Under the pieces are notes generated by a model that did not search any database, was not told where the DNA came from, and worked only from the letters and a program-made list of their open reading frames with translations. A program made the position numbers and the translations under genes. From Mesorhizobium sp. 113-3-3 (GTDB lineage Bacteria > Pseudomonadota > Alphaproteobacteria > Rhizobiales > Rhizobiaceae), in NCBI RefSeq assembly GCF_016756495.1, contig NZ_AP023243.1, forward strand, positions 4,592,501 through 4,656,500: a DNA stretch of 64,000 nucleotides, in the 5' to 3' direction. This document shows, in pieces, positions 8,965-18,039 of the stretch. Every line of letters starts with the position of its first letter. The first letter of the stretch is position 1.

Positions 8965-10056
8965 TCAATTCCTGAGCGCGATCTCTTGCGGCAAGGGGTA
9001 CGCGCCCTTCGTCCCGCGCCAGTGCGCGGCGGCAAAACCCAGCACGATCAGCGCAAAACCCTGATGGGTGAGCGCCATATGCAGCGGTACCTGCATCAGC
9101 AGCGTGCCGATGCCGATCGAGGCCTGCACCAGCACCAGCAGAAACAACAGCGTCGCGCGGCGGGCATGGGTCGAGCCGGGCAGCCGACGACGCGTGGCGA
9201 TCATGTGCCATAGCGCGACGGCGAAAACCGTATAGGCACCGAGCCGATGGATGAACTGCACCGTCTTCGGGTTCTCGAAGAAGTTGCGCCATGCCGGCTC
9301 GAGGATCAGCAGGTCGCCGGGGATGATCCTGCCGTCCATCAGTGGCCAGGTGTTGTAGCTCAGGCCGGCATCGAGCCCGGCGACCAGGCCGCCGAGATAG
9401 ATCTGGATCAGCGCCAGAAGCACGATGAAGCCGGCCAGGCGCTGCGTCGAGCGATCGGCGGCGGGCTCCGAATGTGGGGCCAGCCCGCGCGCGACGACCA
9501 TGGTGGCGGTGAAGATCAGCGCCGCCAGCGTCAGATGCGTCGCCAGCCTGTACTGGCTCACCGACACGCGGTCGACCAGGCCGGAGGCCACCATCCACCA
9601 GCCGATGGCGCCCTGCAGGCCGCCAAGAAGCAGAATGCCGACCAGCTTCGGCCCCAGGCCGCGCTCGATGCGGCGGCTCGCCCAGAAGACCAGCAGGGGC
9701 AAGGCAAAGACCAGGCCGACGCTGCGCGCCAGCAGCCGGTGCGCCCATTCCCACCAGAAGATCGATTTGAACGCCTCGATGCTCATGCCCTTGTTGAGCT
9801 CGGTGTATTGCGGAATCTGCTGGTAGCGCTGGAATTCCTCCTGCCACTCGGCGTCGTTGAGCGGCGGGATGACGCCATGGATCGGCTGCCATTCCGTGAT
9901 GGAAAGACCGGACTCGGTCAACCGCGTGGCGCCGCCGACCAGCACCAGCGCAAACAGCACCAGAAGCACGACATAAAGCCAGCCGCGCACAAGCGAGCGG
10001 TTGTACAGGTCGCGGTCGCGGGCGACGTATGGGTGGGCGGCTGATATGGCAGCCAT
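8965..10056 (-). CDS. ctaA: heme A synthase (COX15/CtaA type 2)
   Basis: 363 aa from the ATG at 10056; another ATG at 10098 would add 14 residues. The enzyme oxidises the C8 methyl of heme O to make heme A for aa3-type cytochrome oxidase, in the inner membrane. Eight membrane segments are seen. Conserved motifs include [16 protein letters not shown] after helix 1, with [12 protein letters not shown] carrying a heme-ligand His, and FIHRLGAY with another. It converges on the argC-kinase operon, with only 27 bases between stops. Confidence 0.93.
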   Translation of the reverse strand: MAAISAAHPYVARDRDLYNRSLVRGWLYVVLLVLFALVLVGGATRLTESGLSITEWQPIHGVIPPLNDAEWQEEFQRYQQIPQYTELNKGMSIEAFKSIFWWEWAHRLLARSVGLVFALPLLVFWASRRIERGLGPKLVGILLLGGLQGAIGWWMVASGLVDRVSVSQYRLATHLTLAALIFTATMVVARGLAPHSEPAADRSTQRLAGFIVLLALIQIYLGGLVAGLDAGLSYNTWPLMDGRIIPGDLLILEPAWRNFFENPKTVQFIHRLGAYTVFAVALWHMIATRRRLPGSTHARRATLLFLLVLVQASIGIGTLLMQVPLHMALTHQGFALIVLGFAAAHWRGTKGAYPLPQEIALRN

Positions 10057-10208
10057 GATCTGTCCAGTCCGGTTGAGTGTCGCGGATTGGTGGACCATCG
10101 CATCCGTGCTGGCAAGACCATGCAGCGCGGCACGCCGTCGCGCCCGATGTCGCGGGTTGCGCCTGTCTTGCGTTCGGCCTAAGCGATAGCCATCAACGAG
10201 GCCGAGCC

Positions 10209-10424
10209 ATGCCCATTCGCCTGAAAAAGCTGATCGGAGTGTTCCTGCTGGTGGCGCTGGTTATCATCTATGCGCTGGTCGCTTCGATCTTCGCGGTCGC
10301 GCGGCTGTCGGAGTCCGGCGCGTTGGTGCAATTCCTGTTCTTCCTGCTCAGCGGCCTGCTGTGGGTGCTGCCGGCGATGGGCATCATCAAGTGGCTGATG
10401 CTGGAGCCGCGGGCGAAGCGCTGA
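10209..10424 (+). CDS. DUF2842 small membrane protein
   Basis: 71 aa, two predicted membrane helices (about 9-31 and 41-62) with a basic N terminus and basic C-terminal tail. It matches my memory of the DUF2842 family, small inner membrane proteins found across alphaproteobacteria with no known function. The ATG at 10209 starts at [10 protein letters not shown]; an in-frame extension upstream shows no conserved character. It is divergent from heme A synthase, and the pairing with that gene recurs in Rhizobiales, as far as I recall. Confidence 0.7.
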   Translation: MPIRLKKLIGVFLLVALVIIYALVASIFAVARLSESGALVQFLFFLLSGLLWVLPAMGIIKWLMLEPRAKR

Positions 10425-10457
10425 AACGAACTGTCTCGGTTCGAAGGGGCACCCCCG

Positions 10458-11516
10458 TCAGATGGTCACCACCATCCTGCCGGCATTGGCGAGCGGCGTG
10501 GTCACGCCCGACAGCATGGTGCGGATGTGGGCGAGGTTCTGGTAGCGGCCATTGATCGAAATGCGCGGCAAGGCATGCAGGAAGCCGGCATGTTCGGCGC
10601 GCAGCACGCCGTGGCGGGTCGTCACGGCGGAGGCATAGCCCGCGTCACGGACAAAGCCGACTTCGCGGCAGCCGACGGCGCTGGCATAGCCGTAGGGATA
10701 GGCGAAATGGTGTGGTTCCCTGCCAAGCTCCGCTCGCAGCATGTCCTTCACGGCGCCGATCTCGCGCCGCGCATCGGTTTCGGCAAGCCGCTTCAGATTG
10801 GTGTGGTTGATCGTATGGGCGCCGATCGTCACCAGCGGATGCGCGGCGACGGTGCGGATCTCATCCCAGTTCATCAGCGTCCGCAGTCGCGAGGCATCCG
10901 CGTCGACGCCATTTGAACTGGCGAGATCGCGCAGCACGGCGCGCAGATCCTCCTCGCGCACCTCGGTGGCGAGGTAGGCGTGCAACCGGGTTATGGCCTG
11001 GCTTTTCCTGGCGGGGGTCGCGCAATCGATCAACGTCGGACCGTTCGAGGTCGACAGAGTCAAGCGGTCGCACGCGTTGACGATATCCTCGGCCACATCC
11101 CACCACAGATCGGCGGTGCCATCGATCAGCCCCGGCGCGACATAGATGGTGATCGGCGCGCCGTGTTTTTCCAGCACCGGCAGGGCCTCGGTCATGTTGT
11201 CGCGATAGGCGTCATCGGCGGTGATGGTGGCGAACCGGCCGCCCTTGCCGCCTGCCTTGATGCGCTCCACGGCTTCGTCCATCGAGACGAAGACATAGCC
11301 GTCCGCCTTCATGTCGGCGATCACCGCGTCGAGGAAGCTCGGCGCGATGTTGAGGTGCCGGTTGACGCTGTCGGGCTTCTCGGGAGTCGCCGTCACGCGG
11401 TGCAGCATCAGGATGGCGCCGATGCCGCCGACAAACGGCCTGGCCAGCGGTGCGAGGCCGGTATAGCGGGCGACGTTGAGCGCCAGTTTCCGGATTGCCT
11501 CCCCACCGTCGATCAT
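10458..11516 (-). CDS. polysaccharide deacetylase family protein (NodB-like)
   Basis: 352 aa. It starts with a short amphipathic region, then the NodB homology fold: ILMLHRV near residue 36, TITADDAYRDNM with the paired Asp metal-site residues near residue 98, and later HFAYPYGYAS. In carbohydrate esterase family 4, such enzymes remove N- or O-acyl groups from polysaccharides. No signal peptide is obvious, so it may act on a cytoplasmic or lipid-linked precursor. It is divergent from a FemAB/CelD-like acyltransferase gene 90 bases away, a combination typical of exopolysaccharide loci. Confidence 0.82.
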   Translation of the reverse strand: MIDGGEAIRKLALNVARYTGLAPLARPFVGGIGAILMLHRVTATPEKPDSVNRHLNIAPSFLDAVIADMKADGYVFVSMDEAVERIKAGGKGGRFATITADDAYRDNMTEALPVLEKHGAPITIYVAPGLIDGTADLWWDVAEDIVNACDRLTLSTSNGPTLIDCATPARKSQAITRLHAYLATEVREEDLRAVLRDLASSNGVDADASRLRTLMNWDEIRTVAAHPLVTIGAHTINHTNLKRLAETDARREIGAVKDMLRAELGREPHHFAYPYGYASAVGCREVGFVRDAGYASAVTTRHGVLRAEHAGFLHALPRISINGRYQNLAHIRTMLSGVTTPLANAGRMVVTI

Positions 11517-11606
11517 TCATTCACCTTTTGCGCCTAGGCTGATCCAAGCACGGAATACGCCTGAGCGCCCCCCAAATCGGGATCAATACGCCTTAAGGAT
11601 TGAGGT

Positions 11607-12836
11607 ATGGTTGACGCAATGGCGTCATTTGACGGCAATCGGCTTGCGGCGACCGAGGCGTCGCCACGCGCCCTGCCGAAGGATGCCGCCGGGCCATGGG
11701 TTTCCGTCGTCGGTGCGGACGGGCTGGCGGCCTATGCGGGGTTCTGCCGGTCGGCGCTTAGTGCGCCGGCACAGGGCGCGACATGGGTCCTGAACTGGGC
11801 CGCACAGCTCAAGCCTGATTTCCTCGTGGCGACGCTCACCCTCGAAGGCAAACCAGTCTTCGCTCTGGCGCTGGAAATCGTCAGCCAGGGGCCGTTCCGG
11901 GTCGCCCGTTTCATGGGCGGCCGCCACGCCAATGGCAATTTTTCCGCCGCCGACCCGCAATGGCTGGCCGGGGCCGATGGCGCGGCCGTCCGCTCGGTTT
12001 TTGCGGCCATTGCCAAGGCTCGCCCCGACATCGATCTCATCGCGCTGGAAAGACTCCTGCCCGACCTCGATGGCATCGCCAATCCGCTCGCATCGCTCGA
12101 TCATTTCGCCAGCCCCAATCTTTCGCTGGCTGTCGATCTCACCGGTGGCTTCGATGCGCTGCTGCTGCGCGCCAGCGGCAAGCGCAAACGCAAAAAACAT
12201 CGGTCGCAGACGCGCAAATTCGAGGCCGTCGGCAGCCACCGGCGCATCGAGGCGCGCAGCGCGGACGAGGTGGAGAGATTGCTCGACGCCTTCTTCGAGA
12301 TGAAGGAACTCCGCTTTCGCAAGATGGGCATCGCCAATGTCTTCGGCAGCGACCAGACACGCGCCTTCTTCCGGGCACTGTTCACGCAGGCCTTGGCCGA
12401 GAACGCACCCTCTTTCGTGCTGCATGGCTTGGAAGTCGCCGGCAAGCTACGCGCCGTCACCGGGTCGAGCCGCTCCGGGAAACGCCTGATCTGCGAGTTC
12501 GGCGCGATCGCAGAGGACGATCTCGCCTACAGCAGTCCCGGCGATTTCCTGTTCTTCGACAATATCCAGGAGGCCTGCGAGACGGGTTTCGCCGTCTACG
12601 ATTTCTCCGTCGGCGACGAGCCCTACAAGCGGCAGTGGTGCGATGTCGAAACCCGGCATTTCGAGGTGCTGGTTCCGCTGACGCTGAAGGGTCGCGCGCT
12701 GGCGCAGACGCTTCGCCAGGGCGCGCGGCTGAAGGCCTTCGTCAAGAACAGTCCGACGATCTGGAAGTTGACCAAGATGCTGCGCCGCAAGGCGGCCGGA
12801 CAGGCAGCGCCCGCGGCTGGCGAAGACGAGAGCTAA
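11607..12836 (+). CDS. FemAB/CelD-like GNAT acyltransferase
   Basis: 409 aa, with the GNAT-related fold of the BioF2/CelD group (Acetyltransf_6 type). The C-terminal half shows the family pattern RFRKMGIANVFG, then FVLHGLEVAGKLRAVTG, then YDFSVGDEPYKRQWCD. Proteins of this type occur in cellulose and exopolysaccharide gene clusters and are thought to transfer an acyl or aminoacyl group; the donor and acceptor are unknown. It is divergent from the deacetylase, and its stop is four bases from that of the convergent GntR gene. Cytoplasmic by sequence. Confidence 0.75.
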   Translation: MVDAMASFDGNRLAATEASPRALPKDAAGPWVSVVGADGLAAYAGFCRSALSAPAQGATWVLNWAAQLKPDFLVATLTLEGKPVFALALEIVSQGPFRVARFMGGRHANGNFSAADPQWLAGADGAAVRSVFAAIAKARPDIDLIALERLLPDLDGIANPLASLDHFASPNLSLAVDLTGGFDALLLRASGKRKRKKHRSQTRKFEAVGSHRRIEARSADEVERLLDAFFEMKELRFRKMGIANVFGSDQTRAFFRALFTQALAENAPSFVLHGLEVAGKLRAVTGSSRSGKRLICEFGAIAEDDLAYSSPGDFLFFDNIQEACETGFAVYDFSVGDEPYKRQWCDVETRHFEVLVPLTLKGRALAQTLRQGARLKAFVKNSPTIWKLTKMLRRKAAGQAAPAAGEDES

Positions 12837-12839
12837 TTC

Positions 12840-13550
12840 TCAGAAATTGAGGGCTTCCTTGAGCGCCGGTCCCGCCCTGACGCGCAGATCGAGATCGGCC
12901 TCGATATGGTCGATGTGGTGCAGCATCAGCCGGCTTGCCCGTTCGCAATCGCTGCTCTCCAGCGCACCGACGATTTCCGTGTGCTCGCTGTGCCCGCAGG
13001 CCGACACGCCAGAACGCCCGTAAAGCGCGATGACAAGCGAGGAGCGCGCCACCAGTTCCTCCATGAAGCGCTGCAGGATGGCATTGCCAGCGACCGAAGC
13101 AAGCAGCAGATGGAAATCGCCTGATGCCTTGATCTCGGAGCGCCGCGCGGTGGGACCACGCTCGGCGATGAAGCGGCCCTCCTCGTCGAGTTGCGCCCTG
13201 AAGGCAGCGATGTCGGCTGATGTGACGCGCCCGCAGGCGGCAATGGCAATGCCGGGCTCGATCAGCCGGCGCGAGGCGAACACCTGGCGCGCCTCCTCGG
13301 GCGAGGGGTTGGCGACGAACGCGCCGCGGTTGCGCTCGGTGCGCACCAGGCCTTCGAAGGACAACATCTGCAGGGCCGCGCGGGCCACAGTGCGCGACAC
13401 ATCGAACAACGTGCCGACCTCGCCCTCCGACAGCTTGGTGCCCGGCGCCAGCCGGCGGTCGACGATGGCGTCGCGCAGATTGTCGCGGATCGCCTGAGCG
13501 CGATCCTGATTGGCGCTGTCGGCGGAATAGATTTGGTCGGCAATATTCAT
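12840..13550 (-). CDS. GntR-family regulator, FCD (FadR) subfamily
   Basis: 236 aa from the ATG at 13550; a reading back to 13688 exists but would cover the probable operator. The N-terminal winged helix is clear: LRDAIVDRRLAPGTKLSEGE, then the recognition region FDVSRTVARAALQML at about 50-64. The all-helical FCD ligand domain follows, with Arg/Glu/His metal-type positions (for example GDFHLLLASVAGN). FCD regulators usually repress an adjacent catabolic or transport operon and respond to a small acid. The divergent ABC importer operon is the obvious target. Confidence 0.9.
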   Translation of the reverse strand: MNIADQIYSADSANQDRAQAIRDNLRDAIVDRRLAPGTKLSEGEVGTLFDVSRTVARAALQMLSFEGLVRTERNRGAFVANPSPEEARQVFASRRLIEPGIAIAACGRVTSADIAAFRAQLDEEGRFIAERGPTARRSEIKASGDFHLLLASVAGNAILQRFMEELVARSSLVIALYGRSGVSACGHSEHTEIVGALESSDCERASRLMLHHIDHIEADLDLRVRAGPALKEALNF

Positions 13551-13673
13551 GGCGATGATGTTCCCGCACCCTTCTAGCGCGACTCGCCTTCCGCGCACGA
13601 GAGGCAAAGTGAACACAAAGCCAAAAAAGATTGCATACGATTTTTGCGCAGATCGCGCACAATCGCCCATAAT

Positions 13674-13688
13674 TTGTGCAATGCACAA
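13674..13688. promoter_or_regulatory. perfect palindrome, probable GntR operator
   Basis: TTGTGCA A TGCACAA is a perfect 7-1-7 palindrome in the 262-base divergent region between the GntR gene and the ABC operon. A related sequence, TTGCATACGA, occurs at 13631-13640. FCD-type GntR proteins bind short palindromes in such regions, so this is the best operator candidate for the module. Confidence 0.55.
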
Positions 13689-13812
13689 GAACGCCTACCC
13701 GGCAGGCAGCAGCCATGAGTCCTGATTTTTCAGACAATTCAAGTGCTTGGCCGGTCACCCCGATATTGGCACGCATGATGCATTGGTTAATGCGACCAAA
13801 GGGGAAGCCTGA

Positions 13813-14901
13813 ATGTCCAAAGCCGCCGAGATCGACATAGTGTCCGTTTCGAAAGTCTATGGAACAACGACCGCCGTCGAGGACGTCAGCCTGAAGATAC
13901 CGGCGGGCACCTATTGCTGCCTGCTCGGTCCCTCCGGCTGCGGCAAGACCTCGACGTTGCGCATGATCGCCGGCCACGAAAGCATCTCATCCGGTGACAT
14001 CAGGCTCGGCAACACAGTCGTCACCGACCTGCCGCCGGCCAAGCGCGGCACCGCAATGATGTTCCAGTCCTATGCGCTGTTCCCGCATCTCGACCTCATC
14101 GACAACGTCGCCTTCAGCCTGAAGATGAAGGGCGTCGACAAGGAAAAGCGCCGCGCCAAGGCGCTCGACATGCTGAAGCTGATGCAGATGGAGGCCTATG
14201 CGACGCGCCGGCCGGCGCAGCTTTCCGGCGGCCAGCAGCAGCGCGTCGCGCTCGCCCGGGCCTTGATCACCGATCCCGAGGCGCTGCTGCTCGACGAGCC
14301 GCTTTCGGCGCTCGATCCGTTCCTGAAGATCCGCATGCGCGCCGAGTTGAAGAAATTGCAGACGTCGCTCGGCATCACTTTCGTCCACGTCACCCACAGC
14401 CAGGAGGAGGCGATGGCGCTTGCCGACCTGATCGTGGTGATGAATGACGGGCGCATCGAACAGGCAGCACCGCCGCGCGACGTGTTCGAGCGGCCGGCCA
14501 CGGCCTTCGTCGCGCGCTTCATGGGCGACCACAATGTCATCTCCGGCCGGGTCACCGGCAGCCGAGACGGCATGGTCGTCTTCGACGTCAATGGCGGCGG
14601 TTCGCTCGCCGCCAGCGGCAAGCCGCAGCAGGCGGGCGCGCCGATCGACATCGCCATCCGTACCGACCATGTGCGCATCGGCGAGGCACCCTCACCCGGG
14701 CTCGGCTTCACCGGCATCGTCGCCAACATCGAATATCGCGGCGCGACGGTGAAGCTCTCCGTCACCGGTGCCGGCATCGACGATTTCACCGTCATCGTCG
14801 ACGATTCCGACTTCTTCGCCAGACCCGTCGCCATTGGCGACGCCGTACTGCTCGCCTGGGATGCCGGGGATTCGATCGTCCTCGGCCGCCTTCATTCATG
14901 A
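13813..14901 (+). CDS. ABC importer ATP-binding protein (PotA-like)
   Basis: 362 aa. All ATPase motifs are intact: Walker A GPSGCGKTS (about 37-45), signature LSGGQQQRVALARAL (about 137-151), Walker B LLLDEPLSALD, and the switch His in THSQEEAMAL. A C-terminal TOBE-type regulatory domain follows from about residue 235. The length and domain order are those of polyamine/spermidine-type (PotA) importers. It is the first gene of a five-gene operon and probably powers uptake by the two permeases downstream. Confidence 0.93.
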   Translation: MSKAAEIDIVSVSKVYGTTTAVEDVSLKIPAGTYCCLLGPSGCGKTSTLRMIAGHESISSGDIRLGNTVVTDLPPAKRGTAMMFQSYALFPHLDLIDNVAFSLKMKGVDKEKRRAKALDMLKLMQMEAYATRRPAQLSGGQQQRVALARALITDPEALLLDEPLSALDPFLKIRMRAELKKLQTSLGITFVHVTHSQEEAMALADLIVVMNDGRIEQAAPPRDVFERPATAFVARFMGDHNVISGRVTGSRDGMVVFDVNGGGSLAASGKPQQAGAPIDIAIRTDHVRIGEAPSPGLGFTGIVANIEYRGATVKLSVTGAGIDDFTVIVDDSDFFARPVAIGDAVLLAWDAGDSIVLGRLHS

Positions 14902-14935
14902 AATCAACCAAGCAAAACAAGACAGGGGAATAGAC

Positions 14936-16222
14936 ATGACAGATACGCAAACCAAGACTGGCATTTCGCGCCGCTCGCTGCTCAAGACAGGTGCGGCCGC
15001 CGTTGGCCTCGCCGCCGGCTCGGGCGTCATCACAGGCTTCCCGACCATCTGGGCACAGTCCAACATCACGCTGCGCCAGTTCGGCACCGGCGTGTCGAAC
15101 CTCAACGCCATCGCCGACAAGTGCAAGGCCGACCTCGGCATCACGCTGGAGATGACGGCGACGGATTCCGACGCCGCTGCCCAGCGCGCCGTGACCCAGC
15201 CGGACAGCTACGACATCGCCGACATCGAATACTGGATCTGCAAGAAGGTGTTCCCCACCGGCGTGCTGCAGCCGATGGATGTCAGCAAGCTGAAATATTA
15301 CGACGAATTGGTGCCGCTGTTCAAAACCGGCAAGCTTACCCCCGACAGCGTGATCGCCCAGGGCACGGCGCCGCACACGGTCGGCTATGTCGAGGCGCAG
15401 GACTCCAAGACCTTCGCCAAGGCGCCGACCAACTGGTTCACCATGGTGCCGACCATCTACAACGCCGACACACTCGGCATCCGCCCCGACCTCGTCGGCC
15501 GCGACATCACCAGCTGGGCCGACATCATGGACCCGGCCTTCAAGGGCAAGACCGCCATCCTCAACATCCCGTCCATCGGCATCATGGATGCCGCCATGAT
15601 CATGGAAGCCTCCGGCAACATCAAATATGCCGACAAGGGCAACATGACCAAGGACGAGATCGACAAGACGATCGACTTCCTGATCAAGGCCAAGCAGGGC
15701 GGCCAGTTCCGCGCCTTCTGGAAATCCTTCGACGAGAGCGTCAATCTGATGGCGTCGGGCGAAGTGGTCATCCAGTCCATGTGGTCGCCGGCGGTGGCCG
15801 CCGTGCGCTCCAAGGGCATTGCCTGCCGCTTCCAGCCGCTCAAGGAAGGCTACCGCTCCTGGGGCGGCGGCCTCGGCCTTGCCGCCCACCTCAAGGGCGC
15901 CGAACTCGACGCTGCCTATGAATACATCAACTGGTACACGTCGGGCTGGGTCGGCGGCTACCTCAACCGCCAGGGCTACTACTCAGCCAACATGGTCTCG
16001 GCCAAGAAGTTCATGACCGAGGACGAGTGGGGCTACTGGATCGAAGGCAAGCCGGCCAAGGGCGAGATCAAGGCGCCGGACGGCACGGTCATGGAAAAAG
16101 CCGGCGCCGTGCGCGATGGCGGCTCCTTCGAGGAGCGCATGGGCAAGGTCGCCTGCTGGAACTCGGTGATGGACGAGGACCGCTACATGGTGAAGCGCTG
16201 GAACGAATTCATCGCGGCGTAA
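14936..16222 (+). CDS. ABC importer periplasmic binding protein (PotD-like), Tat-type signal
   Basis: 428 aa from the ATG at 14936. A twin-arginine signal is visible (SRRSLLK at residues 11-17, then a hydrophobic stretch ending near WAQ). The rest fits the extracellular solute-binding family of spermidine/putrescine importers: TMVPTIYNADTLG, GKTAILNIPSIGIMDAA, and VVIQSMWSPAV. The ligand may not be a polyamine, since a racemase is encoded at the end of the operon. A strong hairpin separates this gene from the permeases. Confidence 0.9.
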   Translation: MTDTQTKTGISRRSLLKTGAAAVGLAAGSGVITGFPTIWAQSNITLRQFGTGVSNLNAIADKCKADLGITLEMTATDSDAAAQRAVTQPDSYDIADIEYWICKKVFPTGVLQPMDVSKLKYYDELVPLFKTGKLTPDSVIAQGTAPHTVGYVEAQDSKTFAKAPTNWFTMVPTIYNADTLGIRPDLVGRDITSWADIMDPAFKGKTAILNIPSIGIMDAAMIMEASGNIKYADKGNMTKDEIDKTIDFLIKAKQGGQFRAFWKSFDESVNLMASGEVVIQSMWSPAVAAVRSKGIACRFQPLKEGYRSWGGGLGLAAHLKGAELDAAYEYINWYTSGWVGGYLNRQGYYSANMVSAKKFMTEDEWGYWIEGKPAKGEIKAPDGTVMEKAGAVRDGGSFEERMGKVACWNSVMDEDRYMVKRWNEFIAA

Positions 16223-16242
16223 GGAACAAGCGCCCTCCTCTT

Positions 16243-16268
16243 CCCTTCTCCCCTTAGCGGGAGAAGGG
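16243..16268 (+). repeat. intra-operon hairpin between binding protein and permease genes
   Basis: CCCTTCTCCC (16243-16252) pairs perfectly with GGGAGAAGGG (16259-16268) around a six-base loop. No T run follows. Similar CCCTTCTCCCC/GGGGAGAAGGG units occur in the composite repeat at 60601-60791. In ABC operons a hairpin here commonly protects the abundant binding-protein mRNA or limits permease expression. Confidence 0.65.
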
Positions 16269-16307
16269 CACGCGGTTCAGGCCGCATAGCCAAACCCGAG
16301 AGCCTTG

Positions 16308-17219
16308 ATGACAGTTGCGCTCGAACGTCCTGCAATCGCTGCCGCCAGGCCAGTGAGACGCCGCCGCTTATCGCTCGGCGCCGTCACGCCCTATCTGCAG
16401 TCGGCTCCGCTGGCGCTGATCCTCGGCGCGTTCCTGCTTTTGCCGATCATCATGATCGTCGTCGTGTCCTTCTGGGATTACGACTTCGCCGCCATGTATC
16501 CGGATTTCCTGACAACCAACTATTCCGACGTGCTCGGCTCCTGGGTCACCTGGAAGACCTATCTCAACACCATCAAATTCGCGGCCATCGTCTGGGCGCT
16601 GACCTTGTTCATCGGCTTCTGGGTCGCCTATTTCCTCGCCTTCCACATCCGCACCACGGCCATGCAGATGGTGCTGTTCCTGGTCTGCACCGTGCCGTTC
16701 CTGACCTCCAACATCATCCGCATGATCTCGTGGATCCCGGTGCTCGGCCGCAACGGGCTGATCAACTCGACGCTGGTGCATATGGGCCTGGTGCCAAAAC
16801 CCATCGAATGGCTGCTCTATTCCGAATTCGCGGTCGTGCTGGCCATGGTGCATCTCTACACGCTGTTCATGGTGACGCCGATCTTCAACACGCTGATGCG
16901 CATCGACCGCTCGCTGGTCGAGGCCGCGCGCGACGCCGGCGCCTCCGGCCGGCAGGTGCTGTGGAACGTCATCCTTCCGCTGGCCAAGCCAGGCATGGCG
17001 ATCGGCACCATCTTCGTGGTCACGCTGGTGATGGCCGATTTCTCCACCGTGCAGGTGATGTCGGGTGGCCAGAGCGCATCCGTTGCGCTGATGATGAAGA
17101 ACCAGATGTCGCTGCTGCAGTACCCGGCCGCCGCCGCCAACGCCGTGGTGCTTTTGGTGCTCGTGCTGTTGATGGTCGCCGGCATCCTGCGCATCGTCGA
17201 TATCCGCCGGGAGCTTTGA
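16308..17219 (+). CDS. ABC importer permease (PotB-like)
   Basis: 303 aa from the ATG at 16308. Six membrane segments and the BPD_transp_1 fold. The EAA loop that docks the ATPase is visible as VEAARDAGASGRQVLWNVILPLAKPG (key residues E, A, G at about 206-222). It pairs with the next gene to form a heterodimeric channel, as PotB with PotC. It ends one base before the next start. Confidence 0.92.
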   Translation: MTVALERPAIAAARPVRRRRLSLGAVTPYLQSAPLALILGAFLLLPIIMIVVVSFWDYDFAAMYPDFLTTNYSDVLGSWVTWKTYLNTIKFAAIVWALTLFIGFWVAYFLAFHIRTTAMQMVLFLVCTVPFLTSNIIRMISWIPVLGRNGLINSTLVHMGLVPKPIEWLLYSEFAVVLAMVHLYTLFMVTPIFNTLMRIDRSLVEAARDAGASGRQVLWNVILPLAKPGMAIGTIFVVTLVMADFSTVQVMSGGQSASVALMMKNQMSLLQYPAAAANAVVLLVLVLLMVAGILRIVDIRREL

Positions 17220-17220
17220 T

Positions 17221-18039
17221 GTGAGCCACGAGAAACGCACTCTCGAATTCTATGTACTGGCGGCCTTCTTCGCGCTGTTCGTGCTGTTCCTCTACGGCCC
17301 GCTGTCGGCGATCCTGATCCTGTCCTTCCAGGGCGAGACCGGCGGCCTCACCTTCCCGCTCAACGGCGTTTCGCTGCACTGGTTCGCCAATCTGTTCGAG
17401 CGGCAGGCGGTCGGCGATTTCGGCGGCAGCTTCAAGCGCTCGCTGGTGCTCGGCCTGATGGTGATGGTCGTCACCGTCGTGGTGTCGCTGCTGGCAGGCC
17501 TTGCGTTCCGGCAGAAATTTCGCGGCGCCACCGCCCTGTTCTATCTGGCGGTCGCCAGTCTCGTCGTGCCTTCCATCATCATTTCGCTCGGCATCGGCGT
17601 GGTCTTCCAGCAGGTGGGCTTGCGCCCGGCCTGGTATACGTCGGCCTTCGGCGCGCATCTGACCTGGACCTTGCCGTTCGGCGTGCTCATCATGTTCGCC
17701 GTCTTCAACCGCTTCTCACCGGCCTACGAAGAGGCCGCGCGCGATCTCGGCGCCACCTCCTGGCAAACCTTCATTCATGTCGTGCTGCCGATGATCGCGC
17801 CGAGCCTGATTGGGGTCGGCCTGTTCGGCTTCACGCTCTCCTATGACGAGTTCGCCCGCACGCTGATGACTTCGGGAACCTTCAACACGCTGCCGCTCGA
17901 GATATATGGCATGACCACCAACGTCACGACGCCGGTGCTCTACGCGCTGGGCACGGTGACAACCGTGTTTTCCTTCCTGGTGATCCTGGCGACGCTGGGC
18001 GCCATCCTCTACGTCGGCCGCCGCCGGGCGAGAGCGTGA
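17221..18039 (+). CDS. ABC importer permease (PotC-like)
   Basis: 272 aa, GTG start at 17221; an ATG three bases earlier runs straight into a stop. Six membrane segments. The EAA loop is YEEAARDLGATSWQTFIHVVLP. It is the second transmembrane subunit of the importer. Its last four bases overlap the racemase start (GTGA), showing that the racemase is part of the same transcription and translation unit. Confidence 0.92.
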   Translation: MSHEKRTLEFYVLAAFFALFVLFLYGPLSAILILSFQGETGGLTFPLNGVSLHWFANLFERQAVGDFGGSFKRSLVLGLMVMVVTVVVSLLAGLAFRQKFRGATALFYLAVASLVVPSIIISLGIGVVFQQVGLRPAWYTSAFGAHLTWTLPFGVLIMFAVFNRFSPAYEEAARDLGATSWQTFIHVVLPMIAPSLIGVGLFGFTLSYDEFARTLMTSGTFNTLPLEIYGMTTNVTTPVLYALGTVTTVFSFLVILATLGAILYVGRRRARA